A DNA stretch of 64,000 nucleotides, taken from assembly GCA_009760855.2 (NCBI GenBank), contig WPIO01000092.1, forward strand, positions 994,501 to 1,058,500. The letters are read 5' to 3'. The notes beneath the pieces were generated by a model. That model made no database searches. It saw only the letters and a program-made list of their open reading frames with translations, and was not told the DNA's origin. This stretch comes from Cristatella mucedo (lineage: Eukaryota > Bryozoa > Phylactolaemata > Cristatellidae). Numbering within the stretch: position 1 is the first letter of the stretch; each line of letters begins with the position of its first letter. The position numbers and the translations under genes are program-made. This document shows, one piece after another, positions 33,441 through 45,900 of the stretch.

Positions 33441-35254
33441 CAGGTTTATGCAGGTATACTTGTATTTGTGTACGTACGGGTCAAAGCAAGGATCACCGTA
33501 CTGCGTTTTAAATCACACTCTAAAGACAACCGTGCTCCGAGTTTACTGACCAAAATTTCCTGCAACTGTGCTTGGGCGTTCTCATGCAAATGTGTTTAAC
33601 GGTCGACCCAGTCAGTGATCCGGAACTCATGAATTGTGATCCATCCACCATTTCCGGGATTACCTTCGCGAAGCTGCGGCCATGATTTAACATAGTAGAC
33701 AACCACGTTTCGTTTTTTTTTCAAGGATGCTTTCGTCGTCATCACTTCATACGAGCAGCTTGGCTTGACCGCTGAAATAAATCCCATGTTTGTAGTACCT
33801 GTAATCGTTCACGGTGCCGTGAAGATGGAGTAGTTCTCGAAATATTTGTTTAGGCTTGCGGTTGCTGTTTCCCACAACCGTGACACAAGCGGCAATTGGC
33901 TCCAAAGACGGCGCAGTGCTCCACTCTGCTAACACGCAGCACTTTCACGGTGTCGGTCACGCAAGCTGCGCGGTACACATTAGGAACGACGTCCAAAGAT
34001 ATTTAACAGATAAAGCGTAGATGCCAGCACAGCAGAGGCAACACGCACTAAACCTTTGGGTGTAGTTGATAAAAAATCGTAACTGATACTGAGGCTCCGA
34101 GTGATCGAAGGTGACGTATTTGATAAAGGATCGGCCGCTGCAGAATTCCTCCCCACGACCTCGGCCGTGAAGAGCACAAGATAAAAGGCTGGACTCTCGT
34201 TGGTCTACGGAGCCTCAGAACGCGGCCGAGCTTGTCTTCTCATTTAGACGGAACACAAGAAGGCTGCTTGTCCGACTGGATAGCCTGCGGCTGCAAAATT
34301 CCATCACGCTGCATCGCGTCGTCCAGAGGTAGAATTACACATTCTGAATAACAGGATAACACGCAATGTATCTAATCTAAATTGTCAAATGTAGCTGGCT
34401 TCACTGATGCACGGTGGTCAGGTTCCGTGACATGACCAATAGGTAGTAATAGCAGCAGAATGCTTTGAACAAAAACCCGCGAAGGTGAGTGTTTTTAGGC
34501 ACCTAGCTGGCGCGAACGAACCATGCTGATGATCCAAGCTCGTTCTCTAACTAAGGTTGAGGAAAAGGTTCGTGCGCCGTGATTTTAATAATAATTAAAG
34601 GAGATCACTTTAATTAGTAGAGATCTAGAAAGAATCGTGAAAGGAAAGCATCGTGCTGCTTACGAATAGCGTCGTTTGCCGATGGTCTCCTTGGCCGATT
34701 TAGCGAGCGCATGTGTCCAGCATAGAAAGAAGGGTGTGTTTTCGGCCCCGACGTAAACCAATAAGCTGCCTAGTCGCTGGTCTCGTGACCGAAACTGATC
34801 GAGGCGGCGTAGAAAAGGCATAACAGTAATATTAATATAATTGTTATAATCAACTCCTTCAATAAGCTATGTTATTTTTACGTACATTTCAATTGCACGA
34901 TACCGGCCCTCGAGTATTACATAACTGCACATCAAAACTACATGTCGCTTGTGCTAGATTATTACACAAATGACTACTACGTACAGATATATGCTAGGAA
35001 TTTACAGGACCGTGAATGACTTTTCAAAAAGGTGGTTTCAAAGGGTGAAAATGGCATTCCAGCCTTTCGCTTTTTCTGGACTGCGACTCCAATCGGAATT
35101 TTAGTGCAAATCCCATTATTCCTATGTTTCACATTATTTGAACGCCCGGAAACGATTGCTTCCACGCTCATTATTCAGCGAGTTAGGCACTCAAAACCTA
35201 AGCGGCTTTTGACAGGCAACAGACGTCTCACGAAATAAGGGCGAAATAGAGAAT
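33440..35254. other. Intergenic; first 350 bp is duplicated flank
   Basis: 33440-33780 aligns with 60400-60799. A partial SINE1-like head lies at 34112-34180 on the minus strand. I recognise nothing else. Confidence 0.5.
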
Positions 35255-35259
35255 CATCG

Positions 35260-35507
35260 TGTGGTTTCATTTAATTGATGACACTGCCTCTGATCGCTGT
35301 ACGAGTGGGCTGTGACATTCGATGTGGTAGGCAGCCGGGACGTGCTATTGGGGATTGTTATGACAAGGGAGTGGGGGGGGGGCTCTGGTGGGTGAGAGGG
35401 GCGAGGAGAGTCGTGCTTCGCCCTGCTCCATGTGTAGGTGAAATAAACCTGTGGTGTTGCTCGTCGGCTAGCATTCGGTGCCGTTCGCGACGATAACTCA
35501 AGCTACA
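35260..35507 (+). mobile_element. Solo LTR with 5-bp target duplication
   Basis: 248 bp starting TGTGGTTTC and ending AAGCTACA. CATCG flanks it at 35255-35259 and 35508-35512. It has AATAAA near 35440 (GTGAAATAAACCTG), and the following GTCGGCTAGC resembles the same part of LTR-a. There is no partner LTR nearby. Confidence 0.85.
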
Positions 35508-36182
35508 CATCGCTGGGTCCGGAGGGCAGTCGAAGAAATGAAGAGAGTAGCAGCTCAGGACGGCTGGAAAGAATATGACACAGTGTCAGTAGCAGAAGAG
35601 CAGATGTCGCTGTGAAAAGATTTGTGGAGGTGAGTTCCAAAGTCTAAGAACATTAGACCAAAAGCTTCGGTTGCCATCAGTATTTATGCGTAGGAATGGA
35701 ACAACTGACTTATTGTCCAAAGAGCACCTGAGGGAACAAGCAGGCTGAGTCTGGCGCAGCAGATTCCGGGTTCCAAAAAATTTAGAACCTCTGGAATCTG
35801 AGGACTAAACTTGCAGCCCTACTAGTCCCGAGGTACCGAGGCTTAATGGCATTTTGCTAATTCAGCCAAAACTGAACTACAGCAGTCCAGGCTAGACAGA
35901 ACCAGGGAACTAATTAATTTTATATAAGCCACTATTATAGACAGCCCCTAATCTTAGACGGGAATCAAACGTGAGGGCTGGGTGTAGAGAAAGTCTGCTA
36001 AATAAAACTTTCAAAGTTTCAGTGGTTACGAAAGAGCACACTTTAATTCCGAGCACATGGTGCCCAACAGCATTACCGAAGTAGAAGAGCAAAGTCCCTG
36101 GTTCGCCAGCTCGTTTGGGGTGTCGTTTTAGTAAGAGTTTGGTTTTATCATGGTTTAGTTCAAAGAAATCGGCATACATCGA

Positions 36183-36579
36183 CCTCAAGGTTCTGTCACT
36201 TACTTTTAGGCCCCTTCATTCTCTGGCTCGAGCTGACCTATCGGAACTACGCCCCCACTGGGCGAAGTATCGTACAACTCGCAGGTCTGACTAGAATCGT
36301 TTAGCCATATCTCGTGCGAATCTCAAAACCCTCGGAGACCCGTACCTTTTGTTCGTCTGCTCCCAAAATCTGGAACTAGCTACCGGAGCACGGCACAACG
36401 TCCCCCGACATGACGGCATTTAAAAGGAAGCTTAAAGCGCAAATGTTTGTTACAGCTTTTGGCGGGTCTTTGTGATTCGTTCTTCGTGTGCGTGTACCTG
36501 CTTACGCTGTGCCTGCTGCTTGCGGATGTTACTCCCAAAACATTCGGTAATTCTTTATATGCAGCATCTGTAAAGTGCC

Positions 36580-36663
<84 letters not shown>

Positions 36664-36725
36664 TTCAGTTCTGTGAGGGTGCAATACAAAATTATTAGTA
36701 CTATTATTATTATCATTATCATTAC
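36183..36725 (+). mobile_element. LINE family A' inserted in LINE B
   Basis: Encodes decayed LTFRPLHSLARADL-like sequence, then FKRKLKAQMFVTAFGGSL and the 3' UTR. The tail stem is broken by the GA array at 36581-36657 and resumes as AAAGAGATTCAGTTCTGTGA with ATTATT at its end. Confidence 0.8.
36581..36657 (+). repeat. (GA)n array inside a LINE 3' tail
   Basis: Expansion of the AGAGA half of the LINE tail stem-loop: it begins in GTGCCTAGAGAG and ends in AAAGAGATTCAG. Confidence 0.92.
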
Positions 36726-37079
36726 ATCAAGGATCGAGTGTCTGCAAAGCAAGCATTACGACTTTTAGTTCAGTCGCTGCAGGAGATTTCGATGGCTTAA
36801 ACGACGTATACAAATGGGTACCGTTAGCATAAAAGTTGTCAAAGGGGTCCCATGAGCCCATATAACGTTTACCAGAGGCTCAGAACTAATGGAGAACAGA
36901 AGGACTGGGAGCGAACCCGTGTGGAACTCAACAGGTGACTGGTCTGCTGGATGAGACATTAATCTGAAGTGAGTTAAAGACCTAGGACGGACAGATAGAG
37001 TGGTATTGTCTCCAAAAGGGTGCGGGGGTTATTTGAGACGCAGCTAAACGATGTCAGTCTGAAGAGCAGATGGCTCGAC

Positions 37080-37715
37080 GACTGATTGGAAAGTTCGGAT
37101 ACTTAAGCCAGGGACAAGAGAATAAAGAGGCCTCAACTTTAGTGAGAAAAAGCGTTGATGCCGAGACCCTGTTTGATAAAGAGCCTGTGCAGGTCGGTCA
37201 GAAGCGGTTCACTGTGGCCACTGCGGCGTTCACAAGATAAAAGCCTGGCTGCAGAGTTTTGCATCGTCTGCAATCGCCTTATTGCACTGGTCGGTAGACC
37301 TCAGAGTCAAGACAGGGTGTGAAAATTGCATGGACCAAATTGGATTATGTCACTTTGCTACTGAAATGTAACGTTAGATCATGAAACCCAGATTTCGTGG
37401 AAATGCCACAGGAGATATGCTAGCAGGGCCCATTTTGATAGTTGGATTTTTCTAATTCTGAGTAGCACTAGATTTGCCTATAACTAGTAAGTCGATTTTT
37501 TTATTCAACGTGATACGGTCTGCCGCTTTGCGAGTGCCGGCAATACATGCAGCAAGGTAGTTGAGAGAGTTTGATGCACCGAAAGGCAGGGAGGGATCAA
37601 AGTAAAGGTACAGCTGTGTCGTCTGCAGAAAAATAAATTGGGTTTAAATTGTACCCGACATTTCGATAACATCTTTTTAAAGTTTTAGGGAAAAGACCTG
37701 AGGCTAAAACCGCAT
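37080..37715 (-). mobile_element. LINE family A/A' degenerate copy
   Basis: Reverse complement of the RT C-terminal region: CTGCAGAGTTTTGCATCGTC, GGTCGGTAGACC, and the start of the NYRPV region near 37690. Many stops. Confidence 0.7.
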
Positions 37716-37724
37716 TTATATGCT

Positions 37725-37785
37725 GACATCGAGGGACGCACGAATGAGAATTTAAGTCCTCTTAGGGCTCTTTACGAAGGAATTT
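37725..37785 (+). mobile_element. SINE2-type tail fragment
   Basis: GAGAATTTAAGTCCTCTTAG followed by GGCTCTTTACGAAGGAATT, the decayed shared tail. Confidence 0.4.
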
Positions 37786-37789
37786 TTTT

Positions 37790-38410
37790 ATCGGGATGGT
37801 GTTGCTGGTTAAGGTCGGGTAGCCTTAAGTTTCATCCAAGCAAACGGCTTATCGAGAATCGTGCCTTGTACTGTTAACGAGTAGTTGCACATTCGAGCGT
37901 GCACTCCACGGGCACACTTTATGCTTGGCAGCCCGAAGGGCAGTGGGCTTGCTGACCACGGGCGGCCGCTGCCCTTCGTGCGGCCGACGAAGCGGAGCCT
38001 GCAACACTCAGTACCAGCCTGAAAAAGCTCGCAGCAGGCGCACCAGAACGTACCAGAAAGAGTGCGAGGCAGAGGCCACCGACTGACAGAGCGTCTTGAC
38101 GGGAGTCTAAAGTCTTTTCAACGGCCGTAGTCCGGGCAAGGGTGCATCGCGGCATTGGCATACATCTGAAGAATCGCAGCTGTACTCGACATTAAATTGC
38201 CTATCTACATTCATATTTCGCTAGTCTTCAGGCCAAGAGAGGTGGGAGTATCGCTTGCTATGCCGCCACTTATGAATAATTGGAAGCAAAATAGAGCTAT
38301 GCTTGCTGTGTCTAATAATAGTGACATTTAAAAACTAACATGATTTTACTATTGATTCTTGATAAGGCATTTGAATGCGCCGAGTTATGCGCCACTCAAA
38401 TTTACCGTAA
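37790..38410. other. Intergenic, nothing recognised
   Basis: A GC-rich patch at 37920-38160 has open frames on both strands but no motif that I can name. Confidence 0.4.
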
Positions 38411-38412
38411 CA

Positions 38413-38728
38413 ATAATGACACTTGATAAAGTTCCCTCAGAGAACTCATTCTCTTTATAGGTGCTTTACGTTGGTAATATTACATTGCGTCTGTCTTCGC
38501 GTTTTTGTCGATCACGAATTTATTGACGCTTTTGTGACGTCGCGACTTTATTGGCTCAATTTTGTCGGCGCGCATTTGTTTATTCATTTTGTTTGTTTTT
38601 CAAGCATGATATTACTTACCATTCAATTGCATTTCACTTTGTAGCAAATGTAAAGCGCCTAGAAAGAGATTAAGTTCTCTGAGGGCGCTTTATCAAGTGC
38701 ATTATTATTATTATTATTATTATTATTC
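38413..38728. mobile_element. Two LINE A 3' ends in opposite orientation
   Basis: 38413-38478 is a minus-strand tail (CTTGATAAAGTTCCCTCAGA). 38575-38728 is a plus-strand 3' UTR plus a near-consensus tail AAGCGCCTAGAAAGAGATTA and (ATT)n. Confidence 0.85.
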
Positions 38729-38917
38729 GCGCATTTGTGTTGGGTCACCGAGCATCTCAGCCTGCTTAGTAACAATTGAAAATTATTAAGATCTTTCTGA
38801 GCGTCTAAGGAAGTGCCTAAGCGGACGGTGAATTTTTGTTTAGGGTTACAAGAGGTGCACAGCTCGCTGGTAGTATGCTAATAAAGGGGTTCGACGAATT
38901 ACCACAATACAAAATTA

Positions 38918-39269
38918 GCTGATTTAACCGCCGCATCAAGATAGCAGCAAAAGAACCTTAACGGCTACCGCCACTGCTTGCAGTGGCATTAATTGATGAC
39001 AAGACTCGAACCCACGACATCAGTCGCGAAGAGCAAGAACCTCACCTCCAAGACTATCAAGGCCCACAATCCACCTCAGTCCAATCACTCTAAAAAATAC
39101 TAGCTGATTTAACACCCTCTTTTTTAGAATAGCGACAGAAGAGCAGTTATGGCTATCGCAACCGCTTGCAGCGGCGAAACAGAGTCACCCACCGCCGGAT
39201 TTGATCCACGACCTCGCGACCGAGGTCGTGAATAGCAATCGCCTTACCTAGTGTGCCATCACGGCTTCA
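38918..39269 (-). mobile_element. Two SINE1 copies in a row
   Basis: 38918-39075 is degenerate. 39102-39269 keeps the tRNA-like head with the CACGACCTCGCGACCGAGGT hairpin and the ACTAGGTAAGG-type A box in reverse. Both share the TAGCTGATTTAA end. Confidence 0.85.
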
Positions 39270-39736
39270 CTCCTACAATCCACTCAGTCTACCGAAATCC
39301 ACTCTAAGAAGCAAAAAATTGGCGGATAACAAACACTTGGTTTTTTTTAATCCGAATGGGAACTTCGTACAACAGATTACGTTTCGATCTGTGGTGGATT
39401 CGCGAGGATTGTGACAGTTGCCAGCGTTATTTGATCCCATTTGCAGGAAAACTCGCGAGCTCATCGTCATCAACTTGGGTGGGTTACATTTTATCGCTGC
39501 GAAATACAATAGCCACTCATTATTCAAGCAGAATTCTGGTCGATTTAGTGTTAGTGGGGTCGATTTAGTGTTATTATAGGTTATTATGGCTGACTGTGGT
39601 TGGTTGTGGTGGATTTTGGCAATTCGTAATACCGCCAGTCTAGCTGCCCTAGCCGCTGCAAGCACAAACACCTACTGCTTCAAGGGCATGCCGGGAGTTG
39701 GGGTGGGTTGGGTTCTTTTCTTTGCGATATCCAATC

Positions 39737-39859
<123 letters not shown>

Positions 39860-39936
39860 GAAAGCTCGTTCTCACGATCCCCTGACTAGTCAGTTTTTGA
39901 TTTCCAGGGGTTCTGCCGAGGTCTTCGTCGCTTGTC

Positions 39937-39972
39937 ATGGCTCCTGTGCTCGGCTACTGGAATATCAGAGGG
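39937..39972 (+). CDS. GSTM-like: GST gene C exon 1
   Basis: 36 nt, MAPVLGYWNIRG, donor GTACGT. It differs from gene B at two residues (KL to NI). Confidence 0.92.
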
Positions 39973-42900
39973 GTACGTGCACGGAAAAGCATCCTGTTTA
40001 TGTAATCTCTGCGTCACATTTCAACTGCAGTGGCATAATCTTGAATCGACGTGGTTACGAACGTGGTATACAGAAATCGATACAGCTCTAACCGCGAAAA
40101 CGTTCGCCCTCCCCCGTACTCTACCAGTGGACCATGCAATGCAGCACTGTAGTGCGGTTAAAACACATGCTGCTACAAATGGGCGCCGAAAGCGACAGTT
40201 TATTGTGAGTCGCTTAGTAGAGATTGTGCGACAGCGTTCTTAGGCTTTTTCATTTCCGCCTGTAGCCGATTGGATGGCTCATGCGCCAGCTGCCTCGGCT
40301 CTTTAGTCGGACTACATCCTGAACGCGTCGTCTGCACAAAGCTCTATTCTAACGTGAGTGGATCTCTGTCAGATTACTCCCTGCTACCGCTCCCAGTTAA
40401 CTAATGGATCCGTTACCGGGATTCTGCTCGGCTAGATCCGCCTGCTACGGGCTGCTACCGGTGCGCTAGTCGAACACAATAAGATGAGGGCTGGTGAGCC
40501 GTGATGGCACACTAGGTAAGGCGATTGCTTTCACGACCTCGGTCCCGAGGTCGTGGGTTCGATTCCTGCGGTGGGCGATTCTTTATCGCCACTGCAAGCG
40601 GTGGTGATAGCCGTAAAGACTCTTCAGTCGCTACACAAAAATAGGCTGTTAAATCAGCTAGGATTTAATTTAATTTAATTGCAGCTAAACTGAGAGCTTT
40701 CCAGTATAAAAAATAATATATAATTTATTTGTGTAGCACTATCGGAGGATTTAAGCTCTAGTCAGGTGTTTCATGTATGCCGCGGGGCACGAACCCGTGA
40801 CCACAACCTAAATTTGGTTGGAACGGGCATCTAAACCACTGGGCCAAAACAGCTCTGAAATGAGAACACTCTAAGAGCTCTTTAAAGCTTATCTGTTTGT
40901 TGTTCGTCCGTGGCGAACAAGAAGTTACCTGCCTATGGACATCTAAACGCTTACTGCCCGGGGCTGGGTCGCCCTCCCCTACGTCGGCGGCTGCGTCAGA
41001 TTGCCTGGTTGCTAGTAACCTGCTTATTAGCTACAGTCATGAGTGCGGGAGGTCGCACGAGCAGCACTGGCACCAAAGAAAGATTTCCCCGGAGGTGAGT
41101 TTTTGGCGTGCTGATGACGCATGTATTGTACACAGGCGAACTCGAGCGGTCGAGCGTGCATGAGCCGTGATGGCACACTAGGTAAGGCGGTTGCTTTAAC
41201 GACCTCGGTCCCGAGGTCGTGGGTTCGATTCCTGCGGTGGGCGATTATTTATCGCCACTGCATGCGATGGCGATAGCCATAAGGCTCTTCTGTTGCTATA
41301 CAAAAAGAGGCTATTTAATCAGCTGAGATTTATTTTTATTTATGATATAGTATAATATAATAGCTCGAACACTGATGAAGCAGTCGTCGTGTATGCAGCT
41401 TCGGAGCTCGAGGCAGAGCGAGAGAGATAAGATAACAATAAAAATGATTATAATAAAAATGCACTTGATAAAGCGCCCTCAGAGAACTCAATCTCTTTCT
41501 AGGTGCTTTACATTTGCTGCAAAAAGATAGTGAGGGGATAGTTTCCACGCAGGCTGGTTGATGAGCAGAAATTACGTCGGTGCAATGACAGCGGTTCATA
41601 TGAACGAGCTGATCCGTCACAATTAAAAAGGGCTTGGCCGATACCACCGAAATGCAGTGCCTGACGAGGCAGTGCGAAGCTCGCCAGTGGCCGGGCTGGG
41701 TGGTGTGTATCCGGCTGGGGCGGAATGACGACGTGGCAAGGCCACGCCCACTTGCAAACCTGATATTTTTCGTTATTGGCGTTCAGATGCATTCCTAGAT
41801 GCGATTGTTGTTGGTAAGGATCGTGAATTATGCGCCAACTGAAGAAAATTGCCCCGAAGCCTATGCCGGGGCCACGACTGAGGCCTCTATCGTTTTGTAT
41901 TAGTAGCAGACTCTAACCGCTTAGCCCGGTCTCCCTCAATCTAGCCTTGCTGTGAATCTAACCATAACCCCGGCTGCTAAACTTTACGCTTATCTTGGGA
42001 ATCATTGCTCAACGTGCAATAAACCCATATTAATAAGTGACTTAATTTCTTAAACTCTTCATCTAAAATCACACGTGAATCGCGAAACCTCAAGACCCTT
42101 GACGTCGATGCTGTCAGTCCGGGAATACCTGCTTTGCCTCTGCTGCTCAATCCCCATTCCGACCTGTCATCATTGGTAGATTGGTTTAAGACGACACTAG
42201 ATGACACGGTCAACCACTTTGCAACTCTGACTAAGCTCACTGCCAGCCATCGCCCAGATGGCCTATGGTTTACCACAGACATTAAACTAGCTAAAGCACA
42301 AACTTGAACAAGCATACCAAATATCAATACTGGCTGTCAATCGACAGGCATACGGGGACTACTGTAGATCCTACCACTCGATCCTATCGAAGGTCAAGTC
42401 TAGCTTCTATGAAAACGTTGTTGAATCACAGACAGACAATCCAAACATGCTGATATCGACGATCAACCATCTCCTTAACCACTCCCAGGTTAGCCCCTAA
42501 GCCGTGATGACACATTAGGTAAGGCGGTTGCTTTTCACGACCTCTGTCCCGAGGTCGTGGGTTCGATTCCTGGATTAGGCGATCCTTGATCGCTTCTGCT
42601 AGCAGCGCTGAAAGCCGCAAAAACTACCGCCTAGTCTCCCTTCTACGATTCCTATCAAAGACACTGGAACCGGTCGTGGCGGACACGCTAAACTCATATA
42701 TCGAAACCTCACACCTTGCTAGTAAGTTCCAGTCTGGCTTTAGAGCTAATAACTCCACAGAGTCAGCATTGCTTAGGGTATACAACGACCTACTTAGGAA
42801 TGCAGACATGGGTAGAGTGTCTCTGCTTGTTTTGCTCGATCTTTCGGCAGCCTTTGATACCATCGATCACAAAGTTCTTCTAGAGCGCCTCTCATCTCGC

Positions 42901-45900
42901 CTGGGCATCACTGGCACTGTGCTGCAGTGGTTCAGCTCCTATCTCAGTGGGAGACTCCAGATTATTGACGTGAATGGACAATGATCATCTGAGGTACCTC
43001 TGAAATATGTCGTACCTCAGGGCTTCGTGCTAGGTCCGGTTCTTTTCACGGTTTATACTCTGCCTCTTGCTGATGTGATTGTCAAGCACAATCTAGGCTG
43101 TCACTGCTTTGCGGATGACACTCGGTTGTACTGTAGCTTTGATCCCTCTCAGCCTTCGAGCACCTCGAGTTCTCTCAACTCACTTGCTGCATGTATTGAT
43201 GACATCCGCACGTGGTTGGCAGCAAATTTTCAAAAACTAAATGGCGATCAAACTAACTTGCTAGTTATGGGAAAACCCAGTGTGATTCACATAGTGGAAA
43301 GGCTGACGCTCAAAATTGGCTCTGCCAGCATATCTCCGGTTGAATCAGCTTGAAATATAGGCGTCATATTCCAAAGCGACCTCTCGCTAGACGACCATAT
43401 CAGCTCCACAGTCAAATCCGCCTATTTTCAGCTTCATAACATTGCAAAAATTCGGGCTTGTTTAGATAAGGATACCACATCTAAGTTGGTCCATGCATTC
43501 GTGACATCCCGTCTCGACTTCTGCAACTCACTGCTCGCTGGCCTGCCGACATGTGTGATCAGGCGATTCCAGCTGGTGCAAAACTCTGCAGCTAGGCTTG
43601 TCTGTCGTGAGCATGGCAGTTACCAAATTACTCCATTTCTCGCCGACCTGCACTGGCTACCAGTCAAGCAACGGATTGACTTCAAGGTTTTGTCGCTCAC
43701 TTTGAGGTCACTTCATTCTATGGCTCCAGCCTATCTCTCAGATATACTACCCCCATCAGGCCAAGCATCGTACCACCCGCTTTTCGGAATCCAACAGTCT
43801 AGAAATACCCCGTAAAAACCTTAAACCCTTTGGAGACCGTGCATTAGTTCATATGCTCCCAAAGCCTGGAAATCCTTCCCGACCTGCGTCAGAACATCCC
43901 TTGATCTGGCCACATTTAAAATAGATTTCAAAAACACACCTATTTATCACAGCATTTAGTGGGTCCCTGTGATTCGTCCTTGATGTGCTTATGCGTGCTG
44001 ACATTGTGCATGCTGCCACTAACCACATTTGCATGCTGACCCTGTGTATGTCACCCCTAACCACGTTATTCATTTTGTTTGTTTATCAAGCATGATTTTA
44101 CTTACCATTCAATTGCATTTCCCTTCGCAGCAAATGTAAAGCGCCTAGAGAGAGATTAAGTTCTCCGAGGGTGCTCTATCAAGTGCCTTATTATTAATAT
44201 TATTAAAAACTTTTCTATCGTCATACAAAAGAAGCTGCTTAATATGTCAGTATTTTGTCATACCTACCAATCACTGTGATGATCTAGCTGATCGCTTCTC
44301 TAGTGTCTTTGTCAACAAGATTGACAATATCAGGGAGTCCATCCCTAGGATCGAAGCATCCCCTGGAGTTCTGTCCATCGATTCCACGCAGTAGCTCAAT
44401 GTCGACATTAAAGCAGGTCACGAGTAACATCGTCCTGATGTTCATATCCCAAGTAAAGACAACTAGTCCTCTGGGCCCTAATCCCGCCGTCCTACTTCTG
44501 TCACGTATTGATCTGGTGCCGCCATGCACAACTATCATCGTAAATATGTCGTTAGCATCAGGTCATGTCCCAGCACCTTTCAAAAAGGCTGTAGTCAAGC
44601 CACTACTCAAGAAAGAAGCACTAGACCAAGAGAACATGAGCAACTTCTGCCCAGTCTCTCTTCTACAGCTTTCATCAAAGGCACTGGAATGAGTCATGGC
44701 TGACCACCTGAACTCCTATATTGAAACTTCAAATCTTAATAGTAAGTTCCAGTCTGGTTTTAGAGCTATTCAGTCCACAGAGTCAACATTGCTTCGGGTG
44801 TACAACAACCCTACGTAGGAATGCAGACTTAGGTAGAGTGTGTCTACTTTTTTCTCGGTCTTTCAGCAGTTTTTGATGCTATCAATCACCAAGTCCTTCT
44901 TGAGCGCCTCAAATCTCGCCTGGGAAGCACAGGCAATGCGTTGCAGTGGTTCAGGTGCTACCTTAGTGGGAGGCACCAGAGTATTGATGTGAATAGACAA
45001 AGGTCACCAGAGAAACCTCAGAAATATGGGGTACTTCAGGGCTCTGTGCTTGGTCTCGTTCTGTTCACCTTTATACTCTCCGACTTGCCAATGCGATTTC
45101 CAGGCACAATCTAAGCCTTCACTTTTATGCAGATTGTATTTATCAGCTGTATCTTTGCTTTCATCACTCTTAGCCATCCAGCACGTCGAATTCTCTCAAC
45201 TCCCTTGCTGCATGTATCGATGACGCTCATACGTGAATAATATTAATAATAAAAGCACAGTTGATAAGCACCCTCAGAGAACTTAATCTCTTTTTTGGTG
45301 CATTACATATGCTACAAAGGAAGCATGATTGAATGGTTAGTAGTAGCATGCTCAATAAACAACAAGAATAGCACTGCTACGATGGACGTGCACACGATCA
45401 GCCCGCATAAGCACATGGCAACAAACTTTCCTTAATTGAATGGTGATAAAATCAATTTTATAGTTATGATCAAACCAAGTGTGATTTAGCAATTGGAAAA
45501 ATAAACGCTTTTAATCGGCTCTGCCAGCCTATCTCTTCTCTTGAATCGGCACGAAATCAAACTGTCATGTTCCACAGTGACCTTTCATTAGACAACCACA
45601 TCAGCTCCACAATCAAGTCTGCCCACTTTCAGCTACATGACATTGCTAAAATTCGGGGTTGCTTAGACCGAGATACCACATCTAATTTGGTCCTTGCATT
45701 TGTGACATTCCGTCTTGACTTCTGTAACTCACTGCTTGATGGTCTACCGGCCTGCGAAAAAAGGCGCTTAAAGTTGTTGCGAAACTCTGCAGCTAGGCTT
45801 GTCTGTGGTGAGTGTCGCAGTTGCCACATCTCACCACTTCTCGCTGACCTGCATTGGCTCCCAGTCAAGCGACGCATCGACTTCAAGGTTCTGGCAATCA

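Larger units (their letters stand above)
35513..37020 (-). mobile_element. LINE family B copy interrupted by a LINE A'
   Basis: Minus-strand family B at 35513-36182 (ADFFELNHDKTKLLLKRHPK and a decayed 3' part) resumes at 36726-37020. A plus-strand LINE A' lies between. ACATC is found at both junctions. Confidence 0.82.

Noticed and set aside
36447..36698. Small secreted protein frame over the GA array
   Set aside because: It is LINE A' 3' UTR plus microsatellite.
40497..40580. tRNA gene
   Set aside because: A and B boxes are present, but the sequence recurs as a dispersed element with a common body and tail, and the anticodon arm is an 11-bp hairpin. Called SINE1.
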